A stretch of DNA of 64,000 bases from Serratia quinivorans (GTDB taxonomy: Bacteria > Pseudomonadota > Gammaproteobacteria > Enterobacterales > Enterobacteriaceae). The stretch is from assembly GCF_946227985.1 (NCBI RefSeq), contig NZ_CAMKGL010000015.1, positions 57,192 to 121,191 of the forward strand, given 5' to 3'. The notes under the pieces are model-generated. The model was not told the origin of the DNA and did no database searches. It saw nothing but the letters and a program-made list of their open reading frames with translations. Of the stretch, positions 20,515 to 32,892 are shown one piece after another. The translations under genes and the position numbers were made by a program. Position 1 is the first letter of the stretch. Each line of letters opens with the position of its first letter.

Positions 20515-20610
20515 TTAGAGCCCATCTCAGCAAACTTCATACTGAGGAGACTCTCGTCATCAGGTTAGAAACCACACATCAGGTTAGAAACCTGCTGAGA
20601 TAGGCTCTTA
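20515..20610 (-). repeat. 15-bp inverted repeat flanked by TTA, in the rpmB leader
   Basis: GAGCCCATCTCAGCA (20518-20532) and TGCTGAGATAGGCTC (20593-20607) are inverted copies with one difference. Both are bordered by TTA on the outside (20515-20517 and 20608-20610). Inside are two direct 16-base copies of CATCAGGTTAGAAACC (20558-20573 and 20577-20592). The element lies between the likely rpmB promoter and start codon, so it is transcribed. In RNA the single mismatch becomes a G-U pair. It may be a ribosomal-protein leader hairpin or a miniature transposable element. Confidence 0.7.
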
Positions 20611-20640
20611 CGCCAAACCCAAGATTCTCAAAGGTGGCGT

Positions 20641-20669
20641 AGTATACGCTCTGAAGCGTAAGTGCTCAA
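20641..20669 (-). promoter_or_regulatory. Promoter of rpmB-rpmG
   Basis: On the minus strand TTGAGC and TATACT are separated by exactly 17 bases, a good sigma70 promoter. Transcription would start near 20634, giving a leader of about 184 bases before rpmB. Confidence 0.7.
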
Positions 20670-20713
20670 GTCCCGAACAGCTAAAGATCCCAGAAGGATC
20701 GCGAAAAAATCGC

Positions 20714-21397
20714 TTAAAGCCATCCGCGCTCGGCAAAAGAGACACATTCACCCCGACCTATCACCAAATGATCGAGCACTCGGATTTCCAATAACAGGCA
20801 GGCATTAACCACTTGCTCGGTTATCAAACGATCGGCATGACTGGGTTCCGCCTTACCCGAAGGGTGATTATGCGCCAGAATAATGGCGGCCGCATTAGCC
20901 TTCAACGCTTCACGCACAATTTCTCTCGGGTATACGACAACGCTGCTGATGGTACCAGTAAACATCTCCTGATGGCGAATAACACGGTGCTGATTGTCTA
21001 AAAACAGTACCAAAAACACTTCCCGCTCATGATGTGCCAGCAAACTTTGCAAATAATGCTGGGTCATTCTGGGATTAAGCATGACATTTTCCTGCGCCAG
21101 ATGGCTGGAAAAGAAGCGGAACGCCAACTCGGAAATAGCCTGCAGTTGCGCATAACTGGAGTTCCCCAGCCCCTTGTAGCTGCAAAAAACCGAGTGTTCC
21201 GCCGACATCAGGTGGTACAGCGAGCCAAACTGCTCCAACAACTGTTTAGCCAGTTGCATGACGTGCACCCCAGGAAAACCGGTGCGCAGAAAAATGGCTA
21301 ACAGCTCCGCATCAGACAGTGCCGACGCCCCGTAACGCAATAGTTTTTCCCGTGGTGCCAGCGTGTCCGGCCACAAGGTGATTACCTGACTGCTCAT
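20714..21397 (-). CDS. radC: RadC family (JAB/MPN domain) protein
   Basis: The ATG giving [11 protein letters not shown] is preceded by GGAGG and yields 227 residues; a longer frame lacks this site. The N-terminal part carries helix-hairpin-helix-like sequence ([14 protein letters not shown]). The C-terminal JAB domain has the metalloprotease-like motif [17 protein letters not shown]. The family was named for DNA repair, but the original mutant phenotype was later reassigned elsewhere, so the molecular role is unknown. It is divergent from coaBC. Confidence 0.95.
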   Translation of the reverse strand: MSSQVITLWPDTLAPREKLLRYGASALSDAELLAIFLRTGFPGVHVMQLAKQLLEQFGSLYHLMSAEHSVFCSYKGLGNSSYAQLQAISELAFRFFSSHLAQENVMLNPRMTQHYLQSLLAHHEREVFLVLFLDNQHRVIRHQEMFTGTISSVVVYPREIVREALKANAAAIILAHNHPSGKAEPSHADRLITEQVVNACLLLEIRVLDHLVIGRGECVSFAERGWL

Positions 21398-21577
21398 CTT
21401 CGCCTCCCTGAAAACGCCACAGCATGCCATGCAGCGGTAAGGCCAACGACAGGTGTTTGATAACATTGCGAAGTACTACGCAAAGCACAATGTAACGCAC
21501 TGCAGACACAGCGGAATCGCTCACCTGTCTGGCGGTTATGCTAAAATGGCACATCTTTCGGATTCAATCGGACAATC

Positions 21578-22795
21578 ATGATGACGGGACTTTCCGGCAA
21601 ACATATTGTGCTTGGCATCAGTGGCGGCATCGCCGCATACAAATGCCCAGAACTGGTACGCCGCCTGCGTGACAGAGGCGCCGAAGTGCGCGTGATAATG
21701 ACCAGCGCGGCGAAAGCCTTTATCACCCCGCTGACGCTGCAAGCCGTTTCCGGCCATCCGGTCTCAGACGATCTGCTGGATCCCGCCGCCGAAGCGGCAA
21801 TGGGTCATATCGAGCTCGGTAAATGGGCAGACCTGGTGATCCTGGCTCCGGCCACCGCCGATCTGCTGGCGCGCGTCGCCGCCGGTATGGCCAACGATCT
21901 GCTGACCACTGTTTGCCTGGCCACCGCAGCCCCCATTGCTGCTGCACCCGCCATGAACCAACAGATGTATCGTGCCGTCGCCACCCAAGCCAACCTGCAA
22001 ACTCTGCAGGCGCGCGGCATGCTGCTGTGGGGGCCAGACAGCGGTAGCCAGGCCTGTGGTGACATCGGCCCAGGTCGCATGCTCGATCCGCTGGAAATTG
22101 TCGAACTGGCCAACAGCCATTTCTCTGCGCCACAAGATCTGCAACATTTAAAGATTATGCTCACCGCCGGCCCGACGCGTGAAGCCTTGGATCCGGTACG
22201 TTTCATCAGCAATCACAGCTCCGGCAAGATGGGTTTTGCCATCGCCCACGCCGCCGCTGCGAGGGGTGCGCAGGTCACGTTGATAGCCGGGCCGGTCAAT
22301 CTGCCAACCCCTCCCAGGGTCACTCGGGTGGACGTTGTCAGCGCGTTGGAAATGGAGCAGGCGGTACAGCAGCGCGCCGCAGCGCAAGATATTTTTATCT
22401 CCTGCGCCGCAGTAGCCGATTACCGAGCGGAACAGGTTTCCGATGAAAAAATAAAAAAACAGGGTGATGAAATCATCCTCAAAATGGTAAAAAACCCCGA
22501 TATTGTTGCCGGCGTTGCCGCGATGACGAAAAATCGCCCCTTTGTCGTGGGGTTTGCCGCCGAAACCCAGAATGTGGAAGAATACGCGCGACAAAAACTG
22601 GCGCGTAAGAAACTGGATTTAATTTGCGCTAATGATGTATCGCTTGCAGAGCATGGGTTTAACAGTGACACCAATGCCTTGCACCTTTTTTGGCAGGATG
22701 GAGAAAAGCGCCTGGCGCTGAGCGAAAAGGCACTCCTTGGCCAACGTTTAATAGACGAGATAGTCAGCCGTTATGATGAAAAAAATCGACGTTAA
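21578..22795 (+). CDS. coaBC: Bifunctional phosphopantothenoylcysteine decarboxylase / phosphopantothenate-cysteine ligase
   Basis: CoaBC (Dfp) makes 4'-phosphopantetheine from phosphopantothenate, cysteine and CTP in two steps. The N-terminal flavoprotein half (about 1-190) has [18 protein letters not shown], the catalytic histidine in [11 protein letters not shown] and the substrate-clamp [21 protein letters not shown] carries the active-site cysteine. The C-terminal ligase half includes [21 protein letters not shown] and KMVKNPDIV. The length of 405 residues is normal. Its end overlaps the dut start by 23 bases. Confidence 0.98.
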   Translation: MMTGLSGKHIVLGISGGIAAYKCPELVRRLRDRGAEVRVIMTSAAKAFITPLTLQAVSGHPVSDDLLDPAAEAAMGHIELGKWADLVILAPATADLLARVAAGMANDLLTTVCLATAAPIAAAPAMNQQMYRAVATQANLQTLQARGMLLWGPDSGSQACGDIGPGRMLDPLEIVELANSHFSAPQDLQHLKIMLTAGPTREALDPVRFISNHSSGKMGFAIAHAAAARGAQVTLIAGPVNLPTPPRVTRVDVVSALEMEQAVQQRAAAQDIFISCAAVADYRAEQVSDEKIKKQGDEIILKMVKNPDIVAGVAAMTKNRPFVVGFAAETQNVEEYARQKLARKKLDLICANDVSLAEHGFNSDTNALHLFWQDGEKRLALSEKALLGQRLIDEIVSRYDEKNRR

Positions 22796-23231
22796 AATCC
22801 TGGACCCGCGCATTGGCAAGGATTTCCCATTACCGACCTACGCCACCCCTGGCTCTGCCGGCCTCGATCTGCGCGCCTGCCTGGACAGCGCCGTTGAACT
22901 GGCACCGGGTGAAACCCAGTTGCTGCCTACCGGCCTGGCTATTCACATCGCCGATACCGATCTTGCGGCAGTGATCTTGCCACGTTCCGGTTTGGGCCAT
23001 AAACACGGTGTGGTGCTGGGCAACCTGGTCGGCCTGATCGATTCCGATTATCAGGGGCAACTGATGGTTTCCGTCTGGAACCGCGGTCAAAAATCCTTCA
23101 CTATTGAACCCGGCGAACGTATCGCGCAGATGGTATTTGTGCCGGTGGTACAAGCTGAGTTCAATCTGGTTGAAGAATTCGACAGCAGCGAACGTGGTGC
23201 CGGTGGTTTTGGCCATTCCGGCCGCCACTAA
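22773..23231 (+). CDS. dut: Deoxyuridine 5'-triphosphate nucleotidohydrolase
   Basis: Dut hydrolyses dUTP to dUMP, keeping uracil out of DNA and supplying dTMP synthesis. The 152-residue trimeric dUTPase has its motifs in order: [45 protein letters not shown] and the C-terminal [12 protein letters not shown]. Two ATG codons stand in tandem (22773 and 22776), both inside the end of coaBC, which implies translational coupling. Confidence 0.98.
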   Translation: MMKKIDVKILDPRIGKDFPLPTYATPGSAGLDLRACLDSAVELAPGETQLLPTGLAIHIADTDLAAVILPRSGLGHKHGVVLGNLVGLIDSDYQGQLMVSVWNRGQKSFTIEPGERIAQMVFVPVVQAEFNLVEEFDSSERGAGGFGHSGRH

Positions 23232-23404
23232 GCGATACCCGATTGCCGACAGGGAAACGTCGCCTGAAATCTTGCCACCCCGGAGAGAAGGACAGCTCTA
23301 CGGCAAGGTTTGGCCGGCTACGATTTCAGCGCAGACCAGGACGCGCGGAGAATACAGGTCGTTAAGGCCGCTGACCCCAGCATCGTAAAAAAGCTATCAC
23401 ATAA

Positions 23405-23432
23405 GCCGCACAGAGATAATCTCTGCAGCGGC
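23405..23432. other. Compound hairpin between dut and slmA
   Basis: GCCGC pairs with GCGGC, enclosing CAGAGAT and ATCTCTG, so a bulged 12-bp stem is possible in the 254-base gap between dut and slmA. No T-run follows, so it is not an ordinary terminator. The rest of the gap shows no gene; its role is unknown. Confidence 0.4.
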
Positions 23433-23485
23433 CGATGCCCGGGTTTTCGAAAGTCTAAGCAGTTTTAGCAAGGGTCTAATCAGAC

Positions 23486-24082
23486 ATGGCAGAAAAAGAA
23501 AAAATCAAAAGGAACCGGCGCGAAGAAATACTGCAGGCGTTAGCCCAAATGCTGGAATCCAGCGACGGCAGCCAGCGTATTACCACCGCTAAGCTTGCCG
23601 CTAACGTCGGAGTCTCCGAAGCTGCACTGTACCGGCACTTCCCAAGTAAGACACGGATGTTCGACAGTCTGATCGAGTTTATTGAAGACAGCCTGATCAC
23701 GCGCATCAACCTGATCCTGCAGGATGAGAAAGAGACCTTTAACCGCCTGCGGTTGATCCTGCTACTGGTGCTGGGGTTTGCCGAACGCAACCCGGGCCTG
23801 ACGCGTATCATGACCGGCCACGCACTCATGTTTGAGCAGGATCGGCTACAGGGGCGAATCAACCAACTGTTTGAACGCATCGAGGCGCAACTGCGCCAGG
23901 TGTTGAAAGAACGCAAACTGCGGGAAGGAAAAGGCTTTATCGTGGACGAAACGCTGCTGGCAAGCCAGTTACTGGCGTTCTGTGAAGGCATGCTGTCACG
24001 CTATGTGCGCTCCGAATTCCGCTACCGCCCAACGCAAGAATTCGATGGCCGCTGGCCACTGTTGGCGGCACAACTGCAATAA
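23486..24082 (+). CDS. slmA: Nucleoid occlusion factor SlmA
   Basis: SlmA is a TetR-family DNA-binding protein that binds chromosomal sites and blocks FtsZ ring assembly over the nucleoid. The 198-residue sequence begins [20 protein letters not shown], and its helix-turn-helix is [21 protein letters not shown]. The C-terminal helical domain contains [19 protein letters not shown], well conserved in SlmA. It follows dut with a 254-base gap and is convergent with pyrE. Confidence 0.97.
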   Translation: MAEKEKIKRNRREEILQALAQMLESSDGSQRITTAKLAANVGVSEAALYRHFPSKTRMFDSLIEFIEDSLITRINLILQDEKETFNRLRLILLLVLGFAERNPGLTRIMTGHALMFEQDRLQGRINQLFERIEAQLRQVLKERKLREGKGFIVDETLLASQLLAFCEGMLSRYVRSEFRYRPTQEFDGRWPLLAAQLQ

Positions 24083-24085
24083 ACC

Positions 24086-24119
24086 CTATGCCGGGCGCGT
24101 TTGGTTGCGCCCGGCATAG
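24086..24119. terminator. Hairpin between convergent slmA and pyrE
   Basis: CTATGCCGGGCGC and its exact complement form a perfect 13-bp stem around an eight-base loop. Neither side has a strong T-run. It probably ends or protects both transcripts. Confidence 0.65.
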
Positions 24120-24130
24120 TAGATCCCGCG

Positions 24131-24772
24131 TTAAACCCCGTACTGCTCGCGATAAGCACGCACTGCCGCCAGGTGATCCGCCATTTCCGGTTTTTCTTCC
24201 AGATAAACAATCAAATCCTTCAGCGTTACGATGGAAATGACCTTGCAGTGATAGTCACGCTCAACTTCCTGAATGGCAGAAATATCCGCGCGGCCGCGCT
24301 CCTGGCGATCGAGAGAAATCAATACCCCAGCCAGGGTGGCACCACCCGCGCCAATGATTTCCATCGATTCACGGATCGCCGTACCAGCAGTGATGACGTC
24401 GTCCACCAGCATTACACGGCCCTGCAACGGGCTGCCTACCAGTGTGCCCCCTTCGCCATGGGTTTTGGCTTCTTTACGGTTAAAGCAGTACGGCACATCA
24501 CGCTCATGATGTTCCGCCAATGCGACCGCCGTGGTGGTCGCGATCGGAATACCTTTGTAGGCCGGACCAAACAGCAGGTCGAACTCAATACCGGAATCCA
24601 CCAGCGCTTCGGCATAGAAACGCCCTAACAGCGCGAGGTCACGCCCGGTATTAAACAGGCCGGCATTAAAGAAATACGGGCTGGTACGGCCGGATTTCAG
24701 GGTGAACTCGCCGAATTTCAATACCTGCTTGTTAAGCGCAAACTCGATAAACTGGCGCTGATAGGCTTTCAT
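24131..24772 (-). CDS. pyrE: Orotate phosphoribosyltransferase
   Basis: PyrE makes orotidine monophosphate from orotate and PRPP in pyrimidine synthesis. The 213-residue protein has the PRPP-binding motif [14 protein letters not shown] and the flexible-loop region [13 protein letters not shown]. It is downstream of rph on the same strand, and the 92-base gap contains a hairpin followed by six T residues, the site of pyrimidine-sensing attenuation known in E. coli. Confidence 0.98.
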   Translation of the reverse strand: MKAYQRQFIEFALNKQVLKFGEFTLKSGRTSPYFFNAGLFNTGRDLALLGRFYAEALVDSGIEFDLLFGPAYKGIPIATTTAVALAEHHERDVPYCFNRKEAKTHGEGGTLVGSPLQGRVMLVDDVITAGTAIRESMEIIGAGGATLAGVLISLDRQERGRADISAIQEVERDYHCKVISIVTLKDLIVYLEEKPEMADHLAAVRAYREQYGV

Positions 24773-24833
24773 TACTGCTTCTCCTCGTCTGGTCGGTTAG
24801 ATCTGTTAATACTGCCGCCCGATCGCCGGGCGT

Positions 24834-24859
24834 AAAAAAGGCGACCCTTGAGTCGCCTT
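24834..24859 (-). terminator. pyrE attenuator
   Basis: On the minus strand GGCGAC and GTCGCC form a six-base stem with a six-base loop, followed directly by TTTTTT, between rph and pyrE. The rph stop codon lies a few bases upstream. In E. coli, ribosomes that translate rph close behind RNA polymerase when UTP is low prevent this terminator from forming; the layout here suits that mechanism. Confidence 0.85.
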
Positions 24860-24864
24860 AATAA

Positions 24865-25581
24865 TTAGTCTGCCAGCGCCGCTTTCTGCGCCTGGAAGAT
24901 GGTATCGATGCCCCCTCGGGCCAGCGCCAACAGCGCCAATAGCTCATCATGGCTAAACGGCTCGCCCTCGGCGGTGCCCTGCACCTCGATCATGCGACCA
25001 TCTTCCATCATTACCACGTTCATATCGGTTTCTGCCGCAGAGTCTTCGACATACTCCAGATCGCACAGCGCTTCGCCGTTAACAATGCCGACAGAAACTG
25101 CAGCGACCAGCCCTTTCATCGGGTTGGCTTTCAGCTTGCCGTTAGCCACCAGCGCATTCAACGCATCGGCCAACGCAACACAGGCACCGGAGATAGACGC
25201 GGTACGGGTGCCACCATCAGCCTGCAAGACGTCACAGTCGAGCGTAATGGTGAACTCACCAAGCTTTTTTAGATCTACCGCTGCACGCAGCGAGCGAGCG
25301 ATCAGGCGCTGAATTTCCAGCGTACGGCCACCCTGCTTGCCTTTTGCGGCTTCGCGGGCGTTACGGCTGTGGGTAGAACGCGGCAGCATGCCGTATTCAG
25401 CGGTGATCCAACCCTGGCCCTGACCTTTCAGGAAGCGCGGAACGCCCTCTTCTACCGTGGCGGTGCACAAAACCTTGGTATCGCCAAACTCAACCAGCAC
25501 TGAGCCTTCTGCATGTTTGGTATAGTGACGGGTCAGTGTCAGTGGGCGAACTTGTTGTGGTGCTCTGCCTGCAGGACGCAT
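24865..25581 (-). CDS. rph: Ribonuclease PH
   Basis: RNase PH is a phosphorolytic 3' exoribonuclease that trims tRNA precursors. I start it at [20 protein letters not shown], giving 238 residues, the full family length. Motifs include [32 protein letters not shown] and [19 protein letters not shown]. The gene is intact, unlike the frameshifted allele of common E. coli K-12 strains, so coupling of its translation to pyrE attenuation should work. It is divergent from yicC. Confidence 0.98.
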   Translation of the reverse strand: MRPAGRAPQQVRPLTLTRHYTKHAEGSVLVEFGDTKVLCTATVEEGVPRFLKGQGQGWITAEYGMLPRSTHSRNAREAAKGKQGGRTLEIQRLIARSLRAAVDLKKLGEFTITLDCDVLQADGGTRTASISGACVALADALNALVANGKLKANPMKGLVAAVSVGIVNGEALCDLEYVEDSAAETDMNVVMMEDGRMIEVQGTAEGEPFSHDELLALLALARGGIDTIFQAQKAALAD

Positions 25582-25618
25582 TGGCTCTCTCCGGCTTCTA
25601 ATCAACGATTGGCTGCGC

Positions 25619-25624
25619 ATTATA
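25619..25624 (-). promoter_or_regulatory. -10 element of the rph-pyrE promoter
   Basis: A consensus TATAAT is read on the minus strand about 38 bases before the rph start codon. No clear -35 box was identified. Confidence 0.55.
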
Positions 25625-25668
25625 CGGGCTTAGTGACGTAATGCCTATCCTGCCCGCATCTCCAACGC

Positions 25669-25674
25669 TATAAT
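25669..25674 (+). promoter_or_regulatory. -10 element of the yicC promoter
   Basis: A consensus TATAAT stands 34 bases before the yicC start codon, back to back with the rph -10 element. The -35 box is not obvious. Confidence 0.55.
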
Positions 25675-25707
25675 CGCTTCATCTTTTCCTATTACGGGTA
25701 CGCATCA

Positions 25708-26571
25708 ATGATCCGCAGCATGACAGCCTACGCCCGGCGTGAAATCAAGGGTGAATGGGGCAGCGCAGCTTGGGAGCTGCGTTCCGTGAACCAACGCTAT
25801 CTAGAAACCTACATCCGCCTGCCGGAGCAATTCCGCAGCCTGGAGCCGGTGATCCGCGAACGTATTCGTGGCCGCCTGACCCGTGGCAAAGTGGAGTGTA
25901 ACCTGCGCTTCGAACTGGATCCGAGCGCACAAAGCTCAATGATCCTGAACGAAAAACTGGCCAAACAGCTGGTTGAAGCCGCCAACTGGGTAAAAATGCA
26001 GAGCGACGAAGGGGAAATTGATCCTATCGACGTACTGCGTTGGCCAGGCGTGATGTCTGCCCAGGAGCAGGATCTGGACGCTATCAGCGCACAGCTAATG
26101 CAAGCGTTGGACGGCGCACTGGACGACTTCATTATTGCTCGTGAAAGCGAAGGTACCGCACTGAAGGCGCTGATTGAACAGCGTCTGGACGGCGTTAGCG
26201 CCGAAGTGATCAAAGTACGTGCCCAGATGCCAAACATTCTGCAATGGCAGCGTGAGCGTCTGGTCAGCAAGCTGGAAGAAGCTCAGGTACAGCTGGAAAA
26301 TACCCGTCTGGAACAGGAACTGGTGTTGATGGCGCAGCGTGTTGACGTCGCCGAAGAGCTGGATCGCCTGGAAGCGCATGTAAAAGAAACGCACAACATC
26401 CTGAAGAAAAAAGAAGCCGTAGGTCGCCGCCTCGACTTTATGATGCAGGAGTTCAACCGCGAATCCAACACCCTGGCATCCAAGTCGATCAATGCCGAGG
26501 TCACCACCTCCGCCATCGAGCTGAAAGTGTTGATCGAGCAGATGCGCGAGCAGATCCAGAACATCGAGTGA
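25708..26571 (+). CDS. yicC: YicC family endoribonuclease
   Basis: The 287-residue protein starts MIRSMTAYARREIKGEWGSA, the hallmark of the YicC N-terminal domain. It ends with the conserved C-terminal domain (GRRLDFMMQEFNRESNTLAS, then a ELKVLIEQMREQIQNIE helix). The family is conserved from bacteria and has been reported to have endoribonuclease activity and to affect small-RNA stability; this is knowledge of the family, not visible here. The middle is rich in charged coiled-coil-like helix. A terminator follows. Confidence 0.96.
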   Translation: MIRSMTAYARREIKGEWGSAAWELRSVNQRYLETYIRLPEQFRSLEPVIRERIRGRLTRGKVECNLRFELDPSAQSSMILNEKLAKQLVEAANWVKMQSDEGEIDPIDVLRWPGVMSAQEQDLDAISAQLMQALDGALDDFIIARESEGTALKALIEQRLDGVSAEVIKVRAQMPNILQWQRERLVSKLEEAQVQLENTRLEQELVLMAQRVDVAEELDRLEAHVKETHNILKKKEAVGRRLDFMMQEFNRESNTLASKSINAEVTTSAIELKVLIEQMREQIQNIE

Positions 26572-26590
26572 TGTGTTCCTTCGTTCGTTT

Positions 26591-26616
26591 AAAGCCCGCG
26601 TCAGCGGGCTTTTTTA
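26591..26616. terminator. Terminator after yicC
   Basis: AGCCCGC and GCGGGCT form a seven-base stem with a GTCA loop. T-runs or A-runs on both sides allow it to serve yicC and the opposing small gene. Confidence 0.85.
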
Positions 26617-26619
26617 CGG

Positions 26620-27006
26620 CTATGCTCTGGGTAAACCAGCGGCCTGCTCTTCGGTAATCAATCTCTTTTTCTGCAGTTGCACGGCAATGCCCCTGGTGAA
26701 GCGTTCAAACTCGCTGCTCATCATCTCCAGCGTCATGCCCTCGGCATGGCTTTCCTGCAACCGCTGTTTTTCTTCTTCGTCCAAGGGGAACGGCCGCCCC
26801 TCGAAAATATTCTTCTGTCGCCGTTCCTCAGGCGTTTGCTTGGTTTTCTTCTGGCGCTCAGTTTCACTCTTAAACTCCTCGGCCAGAGTGAACAAAAGGC
26901 GTATCGCTTCCGGTGAACAGACCATTGAGGCAGGTTTCAATAACTCGCCGGTATCGGGATTAACGCCGTTAGCTAATGCCCGCAATAAGGTGCTGGTGTT
27001 CATCAT
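26620..27006 (-). CDS. Hypothetical charged protein
   Basis: I do not recognise this gene by name. From ATG 27006 the product has 128 residues; the next codon is also ATG (27003), and an upstream ATG at 27060 preceded by AAGGA would give 146. The N-terminal module reads LLRALANGVNPDTGELL, then SPEAIRLLFTLAEEF; the rest is highly charged and helical with KKTKQTPEERRQKN and LDEEEKQRLQESHAEG. No signal peptide or membrane segment is seen. It overlaps another possible small ORF upstream on the same strand, and E. coli has no counterpart here that I can name. Confidence 0.65.
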   Translation of the reverse strand: MMNTSTLLRALANGVNPDTGELLKPASMVCSPEAIRLLFTLAEEFKSETERQKKTKQTPEERRQKNIFEGRPFPLDEEEKQRLQESHAEGMTLEMMSSEFERFTRGIAVQLQKKRLITEEQAAGLPRA

Positions 27007-27166
27007 CCTGAGAAAAATCGCTGATCTTCCACGGCAAAATGTCAGAGTATTTTCTTGCATATTCCTTAATAAAACAATTATTTATCGAAATCCGCTGTGC
27101 GTTCTGAGCATCGGGTTCCAAGCCGTTATGCAACAACCATAGAAGAGGAAAACCTTTGCGCGCCAT
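26969..27166 (-). CDS. Possible small protein upstream of the hypothetical gene
   Basis: A 65-codon frame from ATG 27166 reads like a plausible protein (MARKGFPLLWLLHNGLEPDA, later RISINNCFIKEYARKY and ILPWKISDFSQDDEHQHL). It ends 37 bases inside the hypothetical gene in another frame, as in a coupled operon. No convincing ribosome-binding site precedes the ATG, and I recognise no family, so this may be a chance frame. Confidence 0.35.
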   Translation of the reverse strand: MARKGFPLLWLLHNGLEPDAQNAQRISINNCFIKEYARKYSDILPWKISDFSQDDEHQHLIAGIS

Positions 27167-27175
27167 AACGCAAAG
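27154..27175. repeat. Short inverted repeat upstream of nupC
   Basis: CTTTGCG and CGCAAAG are separated by eight bases in the stretch between the hypothetical gene and nupC. It could be an operator for either direction. Apart from it I see no clear promoter, gene or known operator between 27176 and 27361. Confidence 0.3.
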
Positions 27176-27361
27176 AATACATCGGATACGGAACAACGTG
27201 GGTTTATGAAAAACTGCGAGCGAGCGGGCACAGGCGGCAATGGGTAACTTATTTCGCTGGCTGAAAGTATTTTATTCCAATTATCACCTAAGGTAATGAA
27301 AGGCGGGCCAAGCTGTGGCTAAATGTGTTTTTTTCAAGCCCGCAAGCCGTACGGACCCTTT

Positions 27362-28546
27362 ATGCCGCAAATTCTGCAATTTATTTTTGCCCTGGTGGTG
27401 ATCATCGCCCTGGCACTACTGGTCAGCAACGACCGCAAAAAAATCCGCCTGCGCTATATTATTCAGCTTCTGGTCATCGAAGGTGCTCTCGCCTATTTCT
27501 TCCTGCATTCAGAAAGTGGCCTTAGCGTCATCAAGCACGTCGCTGGCTTCTTTGAAACGCTGCTGACATATGCTGCACAAGGCTCGGACTTTGTGTTTGG
27601 CGGCATGAGCAAAGAGGGGTTGGCGTTTATCTTCCTTGGGGTTTTGTGCCCGATTATCTTTATTTCTGCGCTAATCGGTATTTTGCAGCATTTCCGCATT
27701 CTGCCGCTGGTTATCCGTGTGGTTGGCACCCTGCTGTCCAAGGTTAACGGCATGGGCAAGCTGGAATCTTTCAACGCCGTAAGCACGCTGGTGCTCGGAC
27801 AATCGGAAAACTTTATCGCCTATAAAGGCATCATTGGTGATATCTCACCACGCCGCATGTACACCATGGCAGCAACCGCGATGTCGACAGTCTCCATGTC
27901 CATCGTTGGCGCCTATATGTCGATGATAGATGCACAATACGTAGTCGCTGCGTTGATCCTTAATATGTTCAGTACCTTTATCATTTTGTCGATCATCAAC
28001 CCCTATCAGTTGGACGATGAGCCTGAGCTGAAGCTGAGTAAGCTGCATGAAGATCAGAGCTTCTTTGAAATGCTGGGGGAGTACATTTTGGCGGGCTTCA
28101 AAATTGCGATGATTATCGCTGCCATGCTGATCGGTTTTATTGCGCTGATTTCTGCGGTAAACGCCCTGTTCTCCGCCGTGTTCGGTATCAGCTTCCAGCA
28201 GATCCTGGGCTATGTATTCTATCCGTTGGCCTGGCTAATCGGCATCCCGGCGCCGGATGCACTGCGGGCAGGCAGCATCATGGCGACCAAGCTGGTAGCC
28301 AATGAATTTGTAGCAATGATTGAACTGAAGAAAATTGCAGCAGAACTAACACCACGCGGCCTGGGCATCCTGTCGGTATTCCTGGTGTCCTTCGCCAACT
28401 TTGCCTCTATCGGTATCGTGGCCGGGGCAATCAAAGGGCTTAACGAGCGGCAGGGCAATGTGGTTTCTCGTTTTGGCCTGAAACTGGTCTACGGCTCAAC
28501 GCTGGTTAGTCTGCTTTCGGCAGCAATCGCCGGGTTGGTATTGTAA
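27362..28546 (+). CDS. nupC: NupC-type concentrative nucleoside transporter
   Basis: This inner-membrane protein imports nucleosides with protons or other cations (CNT family). I use ATG 27362, giving 394 residues starting [20 protein letters not shown], which lines up with NupC; ATG 27323 would add 13 residues. Signature motifs are [40 protein letters not shown] and [20 protein letters not shown]. Eight or more hydrophobic segments are visible. It is a close NupC homologue, but several paralogues exist in enterobacteria, so the exact orthologue is uncertain. Confidence 0.9.
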   Translation: MPQILQFIFALVVIIALALLVSNDRKKIRLRYIIQLLVIEGALAYFFLHSESGLSVIKHVAGFFETLLTYAAQGSDFVFGGMSKEGLAFIFLGVLCPIIFISALIGILQHFRILPLVIRVVGTLLSKVNGMGKLESFNAVSTLVLGQSENFIAYKGIIGDISPRRMYTMAATAMSTVSMSIVGAYMSMIDAQYVVAALILNMFSTFIILSIINPYQLDDEPELKLSKLHEDQSFFEMLGEYILAGFKIAMIIAAMLIGFIALISAVNALFSAVFGISFQQILGYVFYPLAWLIGIPAPDALRAGSIMATKLVANEFVAMIELKKIAAELTPRGLGILSVFLVSFANFASIGIVAGAIKGLNERQGNVVSRFGLKLVYGSTLVSLLSAAIAGLVL

Positions 28547-28558
28547 GCCAGCCCCATA

Positions 28559-28583
28559 TCCCGGCCTGCGGGCCGGGACTTTA
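28559..28583. terminator. Bidirectional terminator after nupC
   Basis: TCCCGGCC and GGCCGGGA form an eight-base stem with a TGCG loop, followed by CTTTATT, between convergent nupC and the lipoprotein gene. Confidence 0.8.
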
Positions 28584-28587
28584 TTCA

Positions 28588-29022
28588 TCAGAACGCGACA
28601 CAGACAGGAGTATCAACCCGCATCACAGAATCCTGGGCAAACTGTTGCTTATAGCTGCTACGCAGCGCCTCGATATTGGTTTCACCTTCCTTGCCCGGTG
28701 CATGGATCAGCATCAACGCTTTGCTGTTCTCGCGTGCCAGCTTGCCGTCATTACCCAGCCACTGCCCTTTGGCATCAAATACCGATAGCCCATCTTTAAA
28801 GCGCGGCGTCACTTGCTGGTCAACAAAACGCTGCCATTCTTCTGCGCTAATCACTGGCCCCGTCGGGCGATTCAGACCAAAATACAGCGTGGTTTGCGTC
28901 ATAGGATCGCCCAGAGTGCAAGTCGCTGACTTTTGCTGTGCGGTGTTTGGAACCGGAGCAACGCAACCGCTCATCAGTAAGACCGCGGTTAAAGCCGTCA
29001 CCAGCAGGGGAGTATTTTGCAT
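28588..29022 (-). CDS. DUF3574-type lipoprotein
   Basis: The 144-residue product has a signal sequence ending in the lipobox LMSGC, with Cys20 as the lipidated residue, so it should be anchored in a membrane facing the periplasm. The mature part starts with a Ser/Thr/Gln linker. It then carries the TTLYFGLNRP and EEWQRFVDQQVTPRFKDGL motifs that I associate with the DUF3574 family of unknown function. A pair of cysteines (CTLG and the C-terminal VCVAF) could form a disulfide. It stands alone between nupC and yicG. Confidence 0.8.
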   Translation of the reverse strand: MQNTPLLVTALTAVLLMSGCVAPVPNTAQQKSATCTLGDPMTQTTLYFGLNRPTGPVISAEEWQRFVDQQVTPRFKDGLSVFDAKGQWLGNDGKLARENSKALMLIHAPGKEGETNIEALRSSYKQQFAQDSVMRVDTPVCVAF

Positions 29023-29309
29023 TTATCTTTATGTTCCTTAGTGAATACCATTATCCGATCTGTCGTCGACAAGCCGCCTCGGACCCAATGCAATAAATAT
29101 AGTCAGCAATAGAAATTAATACAGCATTTCTAATGAATCGATTAGCAATAAAAGGCTAAAAAAGACAATAAACAAGTTAAAAAAACCAATAACGGATTAA
29201 TTAAAGTAATCCGAAGCGTCACCGGTTAGAAAAACTCAGTAGCGATATATCCCGTCGGAGATTACCCTTCCACCATTACACTCATTCCCGCCCACCCTGT
29301 GAATACCTT
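29023..29309. other. AT-rich divergent promoter region
   Basis: The gap between the lipoprotein gene and yicG is clearly richer in A and T than its surroundings and holds several poly-A tracts. It presumably contains both promoters and may bind a silencer such as H-NS, which is inference. I see no gene or known operator in it. Confidence 0.4.
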
Positions 29310-31794
<2,485 letters not shown>

Positions 31795-31847
31795 TCAGCA
31801 CAAAGCGGCGGGCAAAATGCGAGCTAACGCTGCATCCGGCTCGTTAG

Positions 31848-32543
<696 letters not shown>

Positions 32544-32597
32544 AGACAGTTTCAGTATTATGCCCAGTCTTTTCGTCACCTGTGGAGTAGCACAAAT

Positions 32598-32873
32598 ATG
32601 GCACGCGTAACTGTTCAAGACGCTGTAGAGAAAATTGGTAACCGTTTTGACCTGGTGTTGGTCGCTGCTCGTCGGGCACGTCAAATCCAGACTGGCGGTA
32701 AAGATGCACTTGTTCCGGAAGAAAACGACAAGTACACCGTTATCGCGCTGCGCGAAATCGAAGAAGGCCTGATCACCAGCCAAATCCTCGATGTTCGTGA
32801 TCGTCAGGAGCAGCAAGAGCAGGAAGCCGCAGAGATTCAAGCGGTTACCGCCATTGCTGAAGGTCGTCGTTAA
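32598..32873 (+). CDS. rpoZ: DNA-directed RNA polymerase subunit omega
   Basis: Omega is the small RNA polymerase subunit that helps assemble beta' and forms one of the ppGpp-binding sites. The 91-residue protein begins [20 protein letters not shown] and has the conserved ARRARQIQ and [17 protein letters not shown] segments. TGTGGAG supplies the ribosome-binding site. It is followed 19 bases later by spoT. Confidence 0.98.
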   Translation: MARVTVQDAVEKIGNRFDLVLVAARRARQIQTGGKDALVPEENDKYTVIALREIEEGLITSQILDVRDRQEQQEQEAAEIQAVTAIAEGRR

Positions 32874-32892
32874 TTAGACTGCGAGTCTGCCT

